Position numbers and translations under genes: made by a program
Notes under the pieces: model-generated
Seen by the model: only the letters and a program-made list of their open reading frames with translations
The model's database searches: none
What the model was told of the DNA's origin: nothing
Shown: in pieces, positions 36,775-44,240 of the stretch
Layout of the letters: every line of letters starts with the position of its first letter
Numbering within the stretch: the first letter of the stretch is position 1
Assembly (NCBI GenBank): GCA_947629785.1
Contig: CANRFB010000005.1
Coordinates: 1 to 64,000 of the forward strand
DNA from: an uncultured Clostridia bacterium
GTDB lineage: Bacteria > Bacillota > Clostridia > Oscillospirales > Ruminococcaceae
Reading direction: 5' to 3'
DNA length: 64,000 bases

Positions 36775-37452
36775 TTGACAAAAAAACGCTTTACCGAACT
36801 TCTGAAACGCATAATACAGATAGCGCCCATAATAATGGTCGGGTTATGCGTACTGATATACTTTAAATTTTTCCGCGGGGTGACTATCGAGCATATCCTT
36901 GAATTCACGCCCGAGAACCTATGGCTTGCGGCGCTTGTGATGATAGGGCTTTTCGGATTGAAATCCCTGTCGATGTTCTTCCCCATGCTGATACTGATAG
37001 CCGCTTCGGGGAGCATTTTCCCGAATTACTTTGCCGCGCTTCTGGTAAACGTCTGCGGCGTTCTTATGATGCTTGCCCTGCCCTATCTTATCGGGCGGTT
37101 TGCGGAGCGGGAATTTGTGGAAAGGCTCATAAGCAAAAACAAGAACGCTGACAAACTCCGTGAATTCCAGTCGGAAAACGAGTTCTTCATAGCGTTCTTC
37201 CTGCGGGTAATAAACATTCTGCCCTGCGACATTGTGAGTATGTTTCTCGGCTCGGCGGGATTTTCGCCCATAAAATACTTTGCGGGTTCGTTTCTGGGAA
37301 TACTTCCGGGGCTTATAACCACCACGCTTATGGGTTCAAGCGTTGACGACCCCAAGTCCCCGAAATTCTGGGTCTCCATCATCTGCGAAGTTGTATTCGC
37401 GGCAGGGTCGAGCATTGCATATTACATTTATAAAAAGCGCAAACAAGGCTGA
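36775..37452 (+). CDS. TVP38/TMEM64-family membrane protein
   Basis: 225 residues with about five hydrophobic segments. The DedA-like core is seen in FFLRVINILPCDIVSMFLGSAGFSPIKYFAGSFLGILPG. Relatives are proposed lipid scramblases or flippases, which fits cotranscription with cardiolipin synthase. I favour the TTG at 36775 with AGGAG nine bases upstream; the ATG at 36766 touches that site directly and could not be initiated well. Confidence 0.85.
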   Translation: MTKKRFTELLKRIIQIAPIIMVGLCVLIYFKFFRGVTIEHILEFTPENLWLAALVMIGLFGLKSLSMFFPMLILIAASGSIFPNYFAALLVNVCGVLMMLALPYLIGRFAEREFVERLISKNKNADKLREFQSENEFFIAFFLRVINILPCDIVSMFLGSAGFSPIKYFAGSFLGILPGLITTTLMGSSVDDPKSPKFWVSIICEVVFAAGSSIAYYIYKKRKQG

Positions 37453-37534
37453 GGCGGGGGAGCCCCCGCGGGCATAATCAGGCATTATTTTGTTATTTCC
37501 CGCTTTGTGCCTGCCGTGAGATAAAGTAAAGCAG
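37453..37534 (-). repeat. partial 209-bp element, copy D
   Basis: Matches the right end of the element family read from the minus strand: terminal G/C palindrome (GGGGGAGCCCCC), ATCAGGCATTATTTTGTTATT and TGCCTGCCGTGAGATAAAGT. The central hairpin and other end are missing. It begins right after the TVP38-type stop codon. Confidence 0.6.
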
Positions 37535-37596
37535 ATTTTTCGCCTTTGCACACAAGATATACAATGATGCGGTGGCTTTTTTAGTTAAAAAGACAA

Positions 37597-37626
37597 TTGA
37601 TTATTAAAGCTGCTGTATGTTATAAT
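37597..37626 (+). promoter_or_regulatory. promoter in front of 33-bp tandem repeats
   Basis: TTGATT, 18-bp spacer, TATAAT. The predicted start near 37633 would produce an RNA through the tandem repeats to the terminator at 37792. Confidence 0.5.
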
Positions 37627-37654
37627 ACAAATAGTAAAGCATATATTGCTTGCT

Positions 37655-37759
37655 TAATAGGGGTTGCGAATCCGTCTAAAATCGTTTTAATAGGGGTTGC
37701 GAATCCGTCTAAAATCGTTTTAATAGGGGTTGCGAATCCGTCTAAAATCGTTTTAATAG
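37655..37759 (+). repeat. three perfect 33-bp tandem repeats
   Basis: Copies begin at 37655, 37688 and 37721 and are identical, followed by a six-base partial fourth copy. Each contains the small palindrome TAAAATCGTTTTA across the unit junction and GGGGTTGCGAATCC. No spacers separate copies, so it is not a CRISPR array. Confidence 0.9.
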
Positions 37760-37760
37760 C

Positions 37761-37792
37761 AAGAAAAGACCGCCATAAAACGGTCTTTTCTT
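37761..37792. terminator. strong bidirectional terminator
   Basis: Perfect stem AAGAAAAGACCG / CGGTCTTTTCTT with loop CCATAAAA. It directly follows the tandem repeats. Confidence 0.8.
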
Positions 37793-37847
37793 ATACACAA
37801 GGAAGTTATTTATATGGCGGGGGAGCCCCCGCGGGCATAATCAGGGC

Positions 37848-38056
37848 AGGCTGCAGCCTGCACCCGGTCAGGCTTTATTTAGCTATTTCCCGCCTAAGTA
37901 TACCGTACATTAAGCAATGCTGAATCTACAAAAAATTTTCCCGCCCATATGATATGGACGGGAAATCTATTTACAGATTTAACTTTACTTTACCTCACGG
38001 CAGGCACAAAACGGAAAATCACTGAATAAAGCCTGAAAGGGTCAAGGCTCAGCCTT
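37848..38056 (+). repeat. 209-bp inverted-repeat element, copy A
   Basis: Full-length member. Left end AGGCTGCAGCCTGCACCC.. and right end ..GGGTCAAGGCTCAGCCTT are imperfect inverted repeats of about 45 bp, both with TCAGGCTTTATT inside. The central hairpin (about 37935-37966) reads CCCGCCCATATGATATGG ACGGG, different in sequence from copy C but equally well paired. The tract TTTACTTTACCTCACGGCAG is conserved. No ORF. Confidence 0.75.
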
Positions 38057-38067
38057 GCTTATCTGCA

Positions 38068-38098
38068 ATTACGCATTACGAATTACGCATTACGAATT
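38068..38098. repeat. 14-bp tandem repeat
   Basis: Two copies of ATTACGCATTACGA plus three bases of a third, directly after copy A of the 209-bp element and before feoB. Confidence 0.8.
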
Positions 38099-38160
38099 GT
38101 CAAAAGTGGCGGTGTGTGCATAGAATATATCGAGAAAACTGCACATAAGGAGTGATTCTT

Positions 38161-40281
38161 TTGGGTCTTACCGCCGATTCCGTAGGGAAAAGTGCCTGCG
38201 GCGGAAGCTTTATTCTTGATATAAAAAACGGCGAGAAAGTCGTTGCTCTTGCGGGTAATCCCAATGTAGGGAAATCCACCGTTTTCAACGCACTTACAGG
38301 TATGAAACAGCACACCGGCAACTGGACGGGTAAAACCGTTCAGAACGCGCAGGGACACTGTTCCGTTGGCGAAAATAATTACCTCATGGTGGATATTCCC
38401 GGAACGTATTCCCTGCTTGCACATTCAGCCGAGGAGGAGGTTGCGCGGGATTTTATCTGCTTCGGCGGAACGGACGCGGTAATTGTCGTTTGTGACGCTT
38501 CCTGCCTTGAACGCAACCTGAACCTCGTTTTGCAGACAATTGAAATTACAGAACATACCCTTGTCTGCGTTAATCTTCTGGACGAGGCGAAAAAGAAGAA
38601 AATTTCCGTTGACCTCGAAAAACTTTCGGAAAAATTAGGCGTTCCCGTCTGCGGAACTTCCGCAAGAAGCGGCGCGGGCGTTTCCGAGATGATGGAAAAG
38701 CTTCCGCAAGCGTTCTCCGCGGAAAAAAGGAATTCCCCGCCCGTAATTTACCCCGAAAAGATTGAAAACGCCATACGCATTATTGAACCCGTTCTGGAAA
38801 ATAAAATCCCCCTTTCACCGCGTTGGACGGCAATAAGGCTTCTTGACCGCGACGAGAAATTAAACGCTTCCATAAGCGGATTTGCGGGCTTTGACATTGA
38901 AACCGACGCGGAAATTTCCCGCGCCATTTCGGAAGCGAAAAAATACCTCGCCGGAAACGGCATTTCCGAAGCGGAATTCAAAGATATTATCGTAACGTCA
39001 ATAGTCCGCCGCGCGGAAGAACTTGCAGCGGAGTGCGTAGACCTTGAAAAGCCCGATTATTACGAGCGCGACAGGAAAATTGACCGTATACTTACCCACA
39101 GGATATGGGGCGTTCCCATAATGGCGGCAATGCTTCTGCTTATCTTCTGGATAACCATAGAGGGCGCGAATTACCCCTCGGAACTGCTTTTCGGGGCGCT
39201 GTTCTCACTTGGCGGCAAGCTTTCCCTGCTGCTTTCCGAATGTAATGCCCCCGAATGGTTAAACAGTATGCTTATTGACGGAGTTTACCGTGTTCTTGCA
39301 TGGGTAACGGCGGTAATGCTGCCGCCCATGGCGATATTTTTCCCGCTGTTCACGCTTCTTGAAGATGTGGGGTATCTGCCGCGGGTGGCGTTCAACCTTG
39401 ACAGGTATTTTAAAATTTCCAACGCCTGCGGAAAGCAAGCGCTTACCATGATGATGGGCTTCGGCTGCAACGCCGCGGGGGTAACGGGCTGCCGCATAAT
39501 TGATTCGCCCCGGGAACGGCTCATAGCCATTCTGACAAACAGTTTCGTGCCGTGCAACGGACGTTTCCCCACGCTTATTGCGGTGATAACCATGTTCCTG
39601 ACCGCAGGAACGGCGGGGTTCGGGCAAAGTTTCCTGTCGGTGCTTATACTTACGGGCGTGATAATTCTCGGCGTTCTGCTGACGTTTGTCATGTCAAAAC
39701 TGCTTTCCTCCACCGTTCTGAAAGGCGTGCCCTCGTCCTTTGCGCTGGAACTTCCGCCGTACCGTATGCCCCAGATAGGGAAAGTCATAGTCCGCTCCAT
39801 ATTTGACAGGACGATATTCGTTCTGGGCAGGGCGGCTTCCGTTGCAGCGCCTGCGGGGCTGCTTATCTGGCTTCTGGGAAATATCCATACCGCGGACGGT
39901 TCGCTTCTTGCCGTATGTGCGGAATTCCTTGACCCGTTTGCGCGGTTCATAGGACTTGACGGAGTAATACTTTTAGCGTTCGTATTGGGATTTCCCGCAA
40001 ATGAAATAGTAGTTCCCATAATGCTTATGATGTATCTTTCCACGGGAAAGATAGTGGAATACGAGAACCTCGATTCCCTGAAAAGCATACTTATCGACAA
40101 CGGCTGGAACATCAGAACAGCCCTTTGCATGATGATATTCATGCTGTGCCATTTTCCCTGTTCCACCACCTGCATGACCATAAAAAAGGAAACGGGTAGC
40201 ATTAAGTGGACGCTTTTAGCTTTCTTTCTGCCAACAGCCGTAGGAATTATACTTTGTGCTATGATCGCACAATTTGATTAA
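38161..40281 (+). CDS. feoB: FeoB-type ferrous iron transporter 1
   Basis: 706 residues. N-terminal GTPase domain with G1 GNPNVGKST, G3 DIPGTY and G4 NLLDEA, then a helical regulator domain and two Gate-type membrane blocks (MMMGFGCNAAGVTGCRII; FPANEIVVPIM). Imports Fe(II), possibly another divalent metal. The switch I segment reads NWTGKTVQNAQG instead of the usual NWPGVTVE-type. No feoA is adjacent, unlike the second copy. I chose TTG at 38161, eight bases after AAGGAG; the track GTG at 38152 is inside that site. Not preceded by a recognisable Fur box. Confidence 0.9.
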   Translation: MGLTADSVGKSACGGSFILDIKNGEKVVALAGNPNVGKSTVFNALTGMKQHTGNWTGKTVQNAQGHCSVGENNYLMVDIPGTYSLLAHSAEEEVARDFICFGGTDAVIVVCDASCLERNLNLVLQTIEITEHTLVCVNLLDEAKKKKISVDLEKLSEKLGVPVCGTSARSGAGVSEMMEKLPQAFSAEKRNSPPVIYPEKIENAIRIIEPVLENKIPLSPRWTAIRLLDRDEKLNASISGFAGFDIETDAEISRAISEAKKYLAGNGISEAEFKDIIVTSIVRRAEELAAECVDLEKPDYYERDRKIDRILTHRIWGVPIMAAMLLLIFWITIEGANYPSELLFGALFSLGGKLSLLLSECNAPEWLNSMLIDGVYRVLAWVTAVMLPPMAIFFPLFTLLEDVGYLPRVAFNLDRYFKISNACGKQALTMMMGFGCNAAGVTGCRIIDSPRERLIAILTNSFVPCNGRFPTLIAVITMFLTAGTAGFGQSFLSVLILTGVIILGVLLTFVMSKLLSSTVLKGVPSSFALELPPYRMPQIGKVIVRSIFDRTIFVLGRAASVAAPAGLLIWLLGNIHTADGSLLAVCAEFLDPFARFIGLDGVILLAFVLGFPANEIVVPIMLMMYLSTGKIVEYENLDSLKSILIDNGWNIRTALCMMIFMLCHFPCSTTCMTIKKETGSIKWTLLAFFLPTAVGIILCAMIAQFD

Positions 40282-40313
40282 GTTTTGAGAGTTAAGAGTT
40301 AAGAGTTGAGAGG

Positions 40314-40437
40314 CAGGCTGTAGCCTGCACCCAGTCAGGCTTTATTTTGTGATTTCTAACTTAAATATACCGTGCATGGCACAAAGCTAAATCTACAAAG
40401 AAAATTCCCGTTCATATGATATATGAACGGGAAAATT
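40314..40437 (+). repeat. partial 209-bp element, copy B
   Basis: Same orientation as copy A: CAGGCTGTAGCCTGCACCC, TCAGGCTTTATTTTGTGATTT, TATACCGTGCAT and the hairpin AATTCCCGTTCATATGATATA with a matching right arm ending 40437. The hairpin base pairs again differ from A and C in step. The right third of the element is missing; the toxin promoter starts 12 bases later. GAGTTAAGAG simple repeats lie directly upstream (40284-40310). Confidence 0.65.
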
Positions 40438-40449
40438 TGTTTTTACATA

Positions 40450-40478
40450 TTGACTTACTTCGACAAATGTGTTATAAT
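40450..40478 (+). promoter_or_regulatory. sigma-A promoter of candidate toxin RNA
   Basis: TTGACT, 17-bp spacer, TATAAT. Predicted start near 40485, giving a leader of about 89 bases before the small ORF. The spacer contains a perfect Spo0A box. Confidence 0.75.
40459..40467 (-). promoter_or_regulatory. perfect Spo0A box between -35 and -10
   Basis: TTCGACAAA on the plus strand, i.e. TTTGTCGAA on the minus strand. Binding here would block RNA polymerase, so repression is the natural prediction. Confidence 0.5.
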
Positions 40479-40499
40479 TTCAATCGGAATACACTAAAC

Positions 40500-40565
40500 G
40501 GTGACGAAACAAAAAAACCGGCTATGCCGGTTTTTTTGTTTTATGCTCACCTAAAAAGGAGGTGA
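40500..40565 (+). promoter_or_regulatory. leader with competing hairpins that mask the Shine-Dalgarno
   Basis: TCACCT (40547-40552) pairs perfectly with AGGTGA (40560-40565), hiding the GGAGGTGA ribosome binding site. The same TCACC can instead pair with GGTGA at 40500-40504, extending the upstream 16-bp hairpin and freeing the site. Mutually exclusive folds are thus visible in the sequence; the switch itself is inference. Confidence 0.5.
40507..40541. terminator. 16-bp perfect hairpin, bidirectional terminator
   Basis: Arms AAACAAAAAAACCGGC and GCCGGTTTTTTTGTTT with loop TAT. T-rich on both strands. On the plus strand it sits between promoter and toxin ORF and may act as an attenuator; on the minus strand it is a natural 3' end for the antisense RNA. 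Confidence 0.65.
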
Positions 40566-40573
40566 CGTTTCAC

Positions 40574-40660
40574 ATGATGGTCTTGGGAGTTGTTCTCCAG
40601 ATAATATCTATCATCATTGATATTGTCGCGTTGCTGACGTCTGGAAACAGAAAGAAGTAA
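40574..40660 (+). CDS. candidate type I toxin, 28-residue hydrophobic peptide
   Basis: Not in the ORF track. The peptide begins MMVLGVVLQIISIIIDIVAL and ends with a charged NRKK tail: one membrane-spanning helix plus a basic end, the pattern of small type I toxins (Fst, TxpA, BsrG and holin-like toxin families), though I cannot assign a family. The ribosome binding site AAAAAGGAGGTGA is unusually strong and lies nine bases upstream, but is masked by a hairpin. The gene lies between two convergent consensus promoters and has its own terminator; an antisense RNA would cover it completely. Membrane action and toxicity are inferred from architecture only. A start at the second Met (40577) is equally possible. 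Confidence 0.65.
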   Translation: MMVLGVVLQIISIIIDIVALLTSGNRKK

Positions 40661-40765
40661 CCATATTTTTGCTTGTTAGTCGCACATACCCTTACTTGCT
40701 TGTAAAAATTAACCGCCTAAACTCCACAAATTGACGATTGATTTTTACATTTTATAGATAATTTG

Positions 40766-40800
40766 GGAGCATGCCGTCACTGGTGTGTTCCTTTTTATTT
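40766..40800 (+). terminator. terminator of candidate toxin RNA
   Basis: GGAGCATGCC and GGTGTGTTCC form a ten-pair stem with three G-U pairs and loop GTCACT, followed by TTTTTATTT. On the opposite strand the G-U pairs become A-C mismatches, so the hairpin acts in one direction and lets the antisense RNA pass. Confidence 0.7.
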
Positions 40801-40829
40801 ATTATAACCTACAAACTTTTATTTGTCAA
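40801..40829 (-). promoter_or_regulatory. consensus promoter of antisense RNA
   Basis: Minus strand TTGACA, 17-bp spacer, TATAAT, with no ORF downstream on that strand except the tail of unrelated sequence; stronger than the sense promoter, as expected for an antitoxin RNA. Confidence 0.7.
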
Positions 40830-40891
40830 TAGTTTTTATAATTTTTAATTTAAGCTTCAGCCTGCCTCTTAACTCTTAAATCTTAACTCTA

Positions 40892-42109
40892 TTAAGAGTT
40901 TGCCTTGACCTTATGATAAATTTTCTTGCCCTTTTTGATAATGACTTCCGTTTCGATTTTTATAAGCGCGTTGGGGTCGGTGACCTTAGCATCATCAACG
41001 GAAATCCCCCCCTGCTGAACAAGGCGGCGGGCTTCGCTCTTGGAGGGCGCAAGCGCGGTCTTTACAAGCAGATCAAGAACGTTTATCCCATCAGCGGGAA
41101 TTTCCGAAGCGGGTATTTCGGTGGAGGGCATATCGTCCGTGTTACCCTTGCCGCCGAAAAGCGCTTTCGCACCGTTCTGCGCCTTTATCGCTTCTTCCTC
41201 GCCGTGAACGAGCTTTGTAAGCTCAAAGGCAAGAATTTCCTTTGCCTTGTTAAGCTGACTGCCCTCCCAACCGGACATGGCTTCAATTTCTTCCATGGGC
41301 AGGAATGTCAGCATACGGATACATTTCATAACGTCCGCGTCCGCAACGTTCCGCCAGTATTGGTAGAAATCAAAGGGCGTGGTCTTTTCGGGGTCGAGCC
41401 ATACCGCGCCTTTCTCGGTCTTGCCCATCTTCTTCCCCTCGGAATTAAGGAGCAGGGTAATTGTCATGGCGTGGGCGTCCTTGCCAAGCTTTTTGCGGAT
41501 AAGTTCCGTGCCGCCCAGCATATTAGCCCATTGGTCGTCGCCGCCGAACTGCATATTGCAGCCGTATTTCTTGAACAGCATATAGAAATCGTAACTCTGC
41601 ATTATCATGTAATTGAATTCAAGGAAAGTCAGTCCCCGCTCCATTCTCTGCTTGTAGCACTCGAATGTGAGCATTTTGTTTACCGAAAAGCAAGCGCCTA
41701 CTTCCCGCAGAACGTCGATATAGTTCAGATCCATAAGCCAGTCGGCGTTGTTCACCATGATAGCCTTGCCGTCCGAAAAGTCGATGAAACGGCTCATCTG
41801 CTTCTTGAAACATTCAATATTGTGGTCAATATCCTCTTTGGTAAGCATCTTCCGCATATCGGATTTTCCCGAGGGATCGCCGATCATGCCTGTTCCGCCG
41901 CCAAGCAGTGCAATAGGACGGTTTCCCGCCATCTGCAAACGCTTCATAAGGCAAAGCGCCATGAAATGTCCTACATGGAGGCTGTCCGCCGTGGGGTCAA
42001 ATCCGATGTAGAATGTGGCTTTCCCCTCGTTGATCATTTTTTTGATTTCTTCCTCGTTGGTCACTTGGGCAATAAGCCCTCTTGCAACCAGTTCATCATA
42101 TAAAGTCAT
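40892..42109 (-). CDS. tyrS: tyrosyl-tRNA synthetase
   Basis: 405 residues, class I synthetase charging tRNA-Tyr. The HIGH-type motif is HVGHFM (in [13 protein letters not shown]), the KMSKS-type motif is KMGKT (in [13 protein letters not shown]), and the C-terminal S4-like RNA-binding domain is present ([16 protein letters not shown]). ATG at 42109 has AGGAG seven bases upstream. Preceded by a Tyr T-box leader. The 396-codon plus ORF across it is a shadow. Confidence 0.98.
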   Translation of the reverse strand: MTLYDELVARGLIAQVTNEEEIKKMINEGKATFYIGFDPTADSLHVGHFMALCLMKRLQMAGNRPIALLGGGTGMIGDPSGKSDMRKMLTKEDIDHNIECFKKQMSRFIDFSDGKAIMVNNADWLMDLNYIDVLREVGACFSVNKMLTFECYKQRMERGLTFLEFNYMIMQSYDFYMLFKKYGCNMQFGGDDQWANMLGGTELIRKKLGKDAHAMTITLLLNSEGKKMGKTEKGAVWLDPEKTTPFDFYQYWRNVADADVMKCIRMLTFLPMEEIEAMSGWEGSQLNKAKEILAFELTKLVHGEEEAIKAQNGAKALFGGKGNTDDMPSTEIPASEIPADGINVLDLLVKTALAPSKSEARRLVQQGGISVDDAKVTDPNALIKIETEVIIKKGKKIYHKVKANS

Positions 42110-42222
42110 ATACATTCTCCTATTTTTTGTTTTAAATTATTATTTCCGGAATTTTAATAGTCCATGAAATCATGTAATGATCCCACTTATATCACGACCT
42201 TTCAATGAATTTCACCGTAAAA

Positions 42223-42459
42223 TAAAAAAACGCCCTGCTTGTAAGCAGAGGGCGAAATTACCGCGGTACCACCTCAATTTTATCGGGAAGATCCCGACCT
42301 TGGAACGCTTTAACGGGCGCACCCGCATACCGCTACTAAGATTCACGGTACAAGCTCCATGATGTATTCGCCGAAAATTCCGTTATCCTTTTTCACCTGC
42401 CAAGGACTCTCTGAAACGGTTTAAAAACGGCTACTTCTTCACTTCACAGCATTTGGTAT
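42223..42459 (-). promoter_or_regulatory. T-box riboswitch of tyrS, Tyr specifier
   Basis: The minus-strand leader has the conserved GAGGTGGTACCGCGGTAA T-box (42261-42276 region), an AGAGAG motif at about 42410, and a Tyr specifier UAC in GCGAATACATC (codon at 42364-42366). A terminator stem CGCCCTCTGCTT / AAGCAGGGCG with a T run follows (42223-42254). Uncharged tRNA-Tyr would stabilise the antiterminator and allow tyrS transcription. Confidence 0.9.
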
Positions 42460-42465
42460 GAAATT

Positions 42466-42494
42466 ATTTTACCATACATGAAGCCTTTTGTCAA
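42466..42494 (-). promoter_or_regulatory. sigma-A promoter of tyrS
   Basis: Minus strand TTGACA, 17-bp spacer, TAAAAT, just upstream of the T-box leader. Confidence 0.75.
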
Positions 42495-42589
42495 GGGGGA
42501 GAACAGCATTTTTTTGCCCGCTGCGGAAAAGCGGAAAATTATCCTCAAAATGCCTTTATCAAACAAATATTGCCATAATACACTATTGC

Positions 42590-42618
42590 TTGACATTACA
42601 TGACTTTGGGTGTATAAT
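42590..42618 (+). promoter_or_regulatory. sigma-A promoter of second cls-feoAB operon
   Basis: TTGACA, 17-bp spacer, TATAAT, with a leader of about 30 bases. Confidence 0.8.
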
Positions 42619-42654
42619 TGGTATGAAATTATATTCAAGGGGGAATTTTCTGTA

Positions 42655-44217
42655 ATGGACGCGGAACTCAATCTTCTCAAAAAGCATAAAAAAGGTCTGC
42701 TGAGAATAGTATTCAGCAGGACGGGAATCGTTATCCTGCTTCTGCTGCTGGGAGTCGCCTGCTTTATAACGGCGGAAACATTCTTTGCGGGAATTATCGC
42801 ACATATCCTCGGCGGCGTGGGAGTTTTCAACTTCTTTGTAATAGCCGCTATCGTAAACAGCGATATGGATTCCTCCGCAAAACTTACTTGGATAATGGTG
42901 GTTTCCCTTACGTCGATTTTCGGAACGCTTTTCTACCTGTACACCAAAAACAATATAGGCAGCCGTGCGGTCGGAGCGGGCTATAACTATCTTATAAAAA
43001 CACACAAAGACGACATCAAGCAGGACGAAAATGTTCTTTCCGAAATACGAAAGGAAAGCCCCGAGACTGCCGAATTAGTCCATTATTTAAATAAAAGCAG
43101 CACTTTCCCCATAACCGACAAGAACAGGATAACCTACTACCCCTTGGGCGAGGAAAAGTGGACTGCTATGCTTGAAGCACTGAAAAGCGCGGAAAAGTTC
43201 ATTTTTATGGAGTATTTCATTGTGGAAGAGGGCAGAATGTGGGGAACTATCCTGAACATTCTGGCGCAGAAAGCCGCCGAGGGCGTGGAAGTCCGCGTCA
43301 TGTATGACGGGACCTGCGCTATCGCGCTCCTGCCCTATAATTACCCCGAAATGCTTGCAAAATACGGCATAAAATGCAAGATGTTCTCGCCTATAAGACC
43401 CTTTGTTTCCACTCACTACAACTACCGCGACCACAGGAAAATACTTGTGGTGGACGGAAAAGTCGGTTTCAACGGCGGCGTGAACCTTGCGGACGAGTAT
43501 ATCAACCATAAAAAAGTTTTCGGACACTGGAAAGATACCGCCGTGAAGATAGAGGGCGAAGCGGTCAGAAATCTTACTCTGATGTTCCTGAATATGTGGT
43601 GCCTTGGCGAGAAAGACCCCGATTACAGAACTTACCTTGACGCGCCCGCGGAAAGCTTCCCGAACGAAAAGGGCTATGCCGTTCCCTACGGCTTCAATCC
43701 CTTTGATTCGGACAAGGTGGGGGAGAAAGTCTATATGGACATTCTCAACAGGGCAAATAGTTACGTTCACATAATGACTCCCTATCTTATCCTTGACGAC
43801 GCGCTGCTTAATTCACTGAAATATTCCGCGGAAAGAGGCATTGACACAAAACTCATTCTCCCGGGAATTCCCGATAAAAAGCCTGTCTATGCCCTTGCAA
43901 AGACATATTTTAAAACGCTTCTTGACTCGGGCGTGGAAATTTACCTCTACACCCCGGGATTCGTCCATGCGAAAATGTTCATTTCCGACGATAAAAAAGC
44001 GGTAGTGGGAACTATCAACCTTGACTACAGAAGTCTTTATCACCACTTTGAATGCGGAACGTACATCTACGGCGCGGACGTTGTTCACGACATTGAAAAC
44101 GACTTTTCCGAAACTCTGAAAAAGTGCGAAAAAGTCACATACGAAAGCATTAAGAACGAAAAGGCAATTACAAAGTTAACAGGCGGCTTTATGCGCTTTA
44201 TCGCGCCGCTGCTTTAA
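42655..44217 (+). CDS. cls: cardiolipin synthase 2
   Basis: 520 residues. Same architecture as cls 1: two N-terminal membrane helices and two phospholipase D domains with HRKILVVDGKVGFNGG and HAKMFISDDKKAVVGTINLD. ATG at 42655 with AAGGGGG upstream; the track extension has no site. feoA begins 23 bases downstream, so membrane lipid synthesis and iron uptake are in one transcript. Confidence 0.95.
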   Translation: MDAELNLLKKHKKGLLRIVFSRTGIVILLLLLGVACFITAETFFAGIIAHILGGVGVFNFFVIAAIVNSDMDSSAKLTWIMVVSLTSIFGTLFYLYTKNNIGSRAVGAGYNYLIKTHKDDIKQDENVLSEIRKESPETAELVHYLNKSSTFPITDKNRITYYPLGEEKWTAMLEALKSAEKFIFMEYFIVEEGRMWGTILNILAQKAAEGVEVRVMYDGTCAIALLPYNYPEMLAKYGIKCKMFSPIRPFVSTHYNYRDHRKILVVDGKVGFNGGVNLADEYINHKKVFGHWKDTAVKIEGEAVRNLTLMFLNMWCLGEKDPDYRTYLDAPAESFPNEKGYAVPYGFNPFDSDKVGEKVYMDILNRANSYVHIMTPYLILDDALLNSLKYSAERGIDTKLILPGIPDKKPVYALAKTYFKTLLDSGVEIYLYTPGFVHAKMFISDDKKAVVGTINLDYRSLYHHFECGTYIYGADVVHDIENDFSETLKKCEKVTYESIKNEKAITKLTGGFMRFIAPLL

Positions 44218-44240
44218 TATAAAAGTGAGATGTTTTTAAT

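Larger units (their letters stand above)
37633..37792 (+). ncRNA. candidate small RNA containing 33-nt repeats
   Basis: A promoter, about 20 bases, three perfect 33-nt repeats and an intrinsic terminator form a compact transcription unit of about 160 nt. The frame through it (SKIVLIGVANP repeated) has no ribosome binding site and I do not regard it as coding. Function unknown. Confidence 0.4.
40507..40794 (-). ncRNA. predicted antisense antitoxin RNA
   Basis: Runs from the consensus promoter at 40801-40829 across the toxin terminator and whole toxin ORF, ending at the bidirectional hairpin. About 290 nt if that end is right. The 5' end overlaps the 3' end of the toxin mRNA, as in the known txpA/ratA and bsrG/SR4 pairs. 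Extent is predicted, not observed. Confidence 0.45.

Noticed and set aside
37655-37759. CRISPR array
   Set aside because: The 33-bp units are directly adjacent with no spacers, and no cas gene is in the window.
37655-37759. Repeated tRNA 3' ends from integrations
   Set aside because: GGGGTTGCGAATCC resembles a T arm, but stem pairing and the rest of a tRNA are missing.
37597-37923. 108-residue ORF with IGVANPSKIVL repeats
   Set aside because: Starts at a TTG inside the -35 element, has no ribosome binding site, and runs through a terminator and into a repeat element.
39285-40202. 305-residue minus ORF opposite feoB
   Set aside because: Shadow of feoB's membrane domain.
40507-40541. Simple terminator of feoB1
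   Set aside because: It lies over 220 bases from the feoB1 stop and just after an independent promoter; it fits the toxin-antitoxin leader better.
40913-42103. 396-residue plus ORF opposite tyrS
   Set aside because: Shadow of tyrS; no ribosome binding site or family resemblance.
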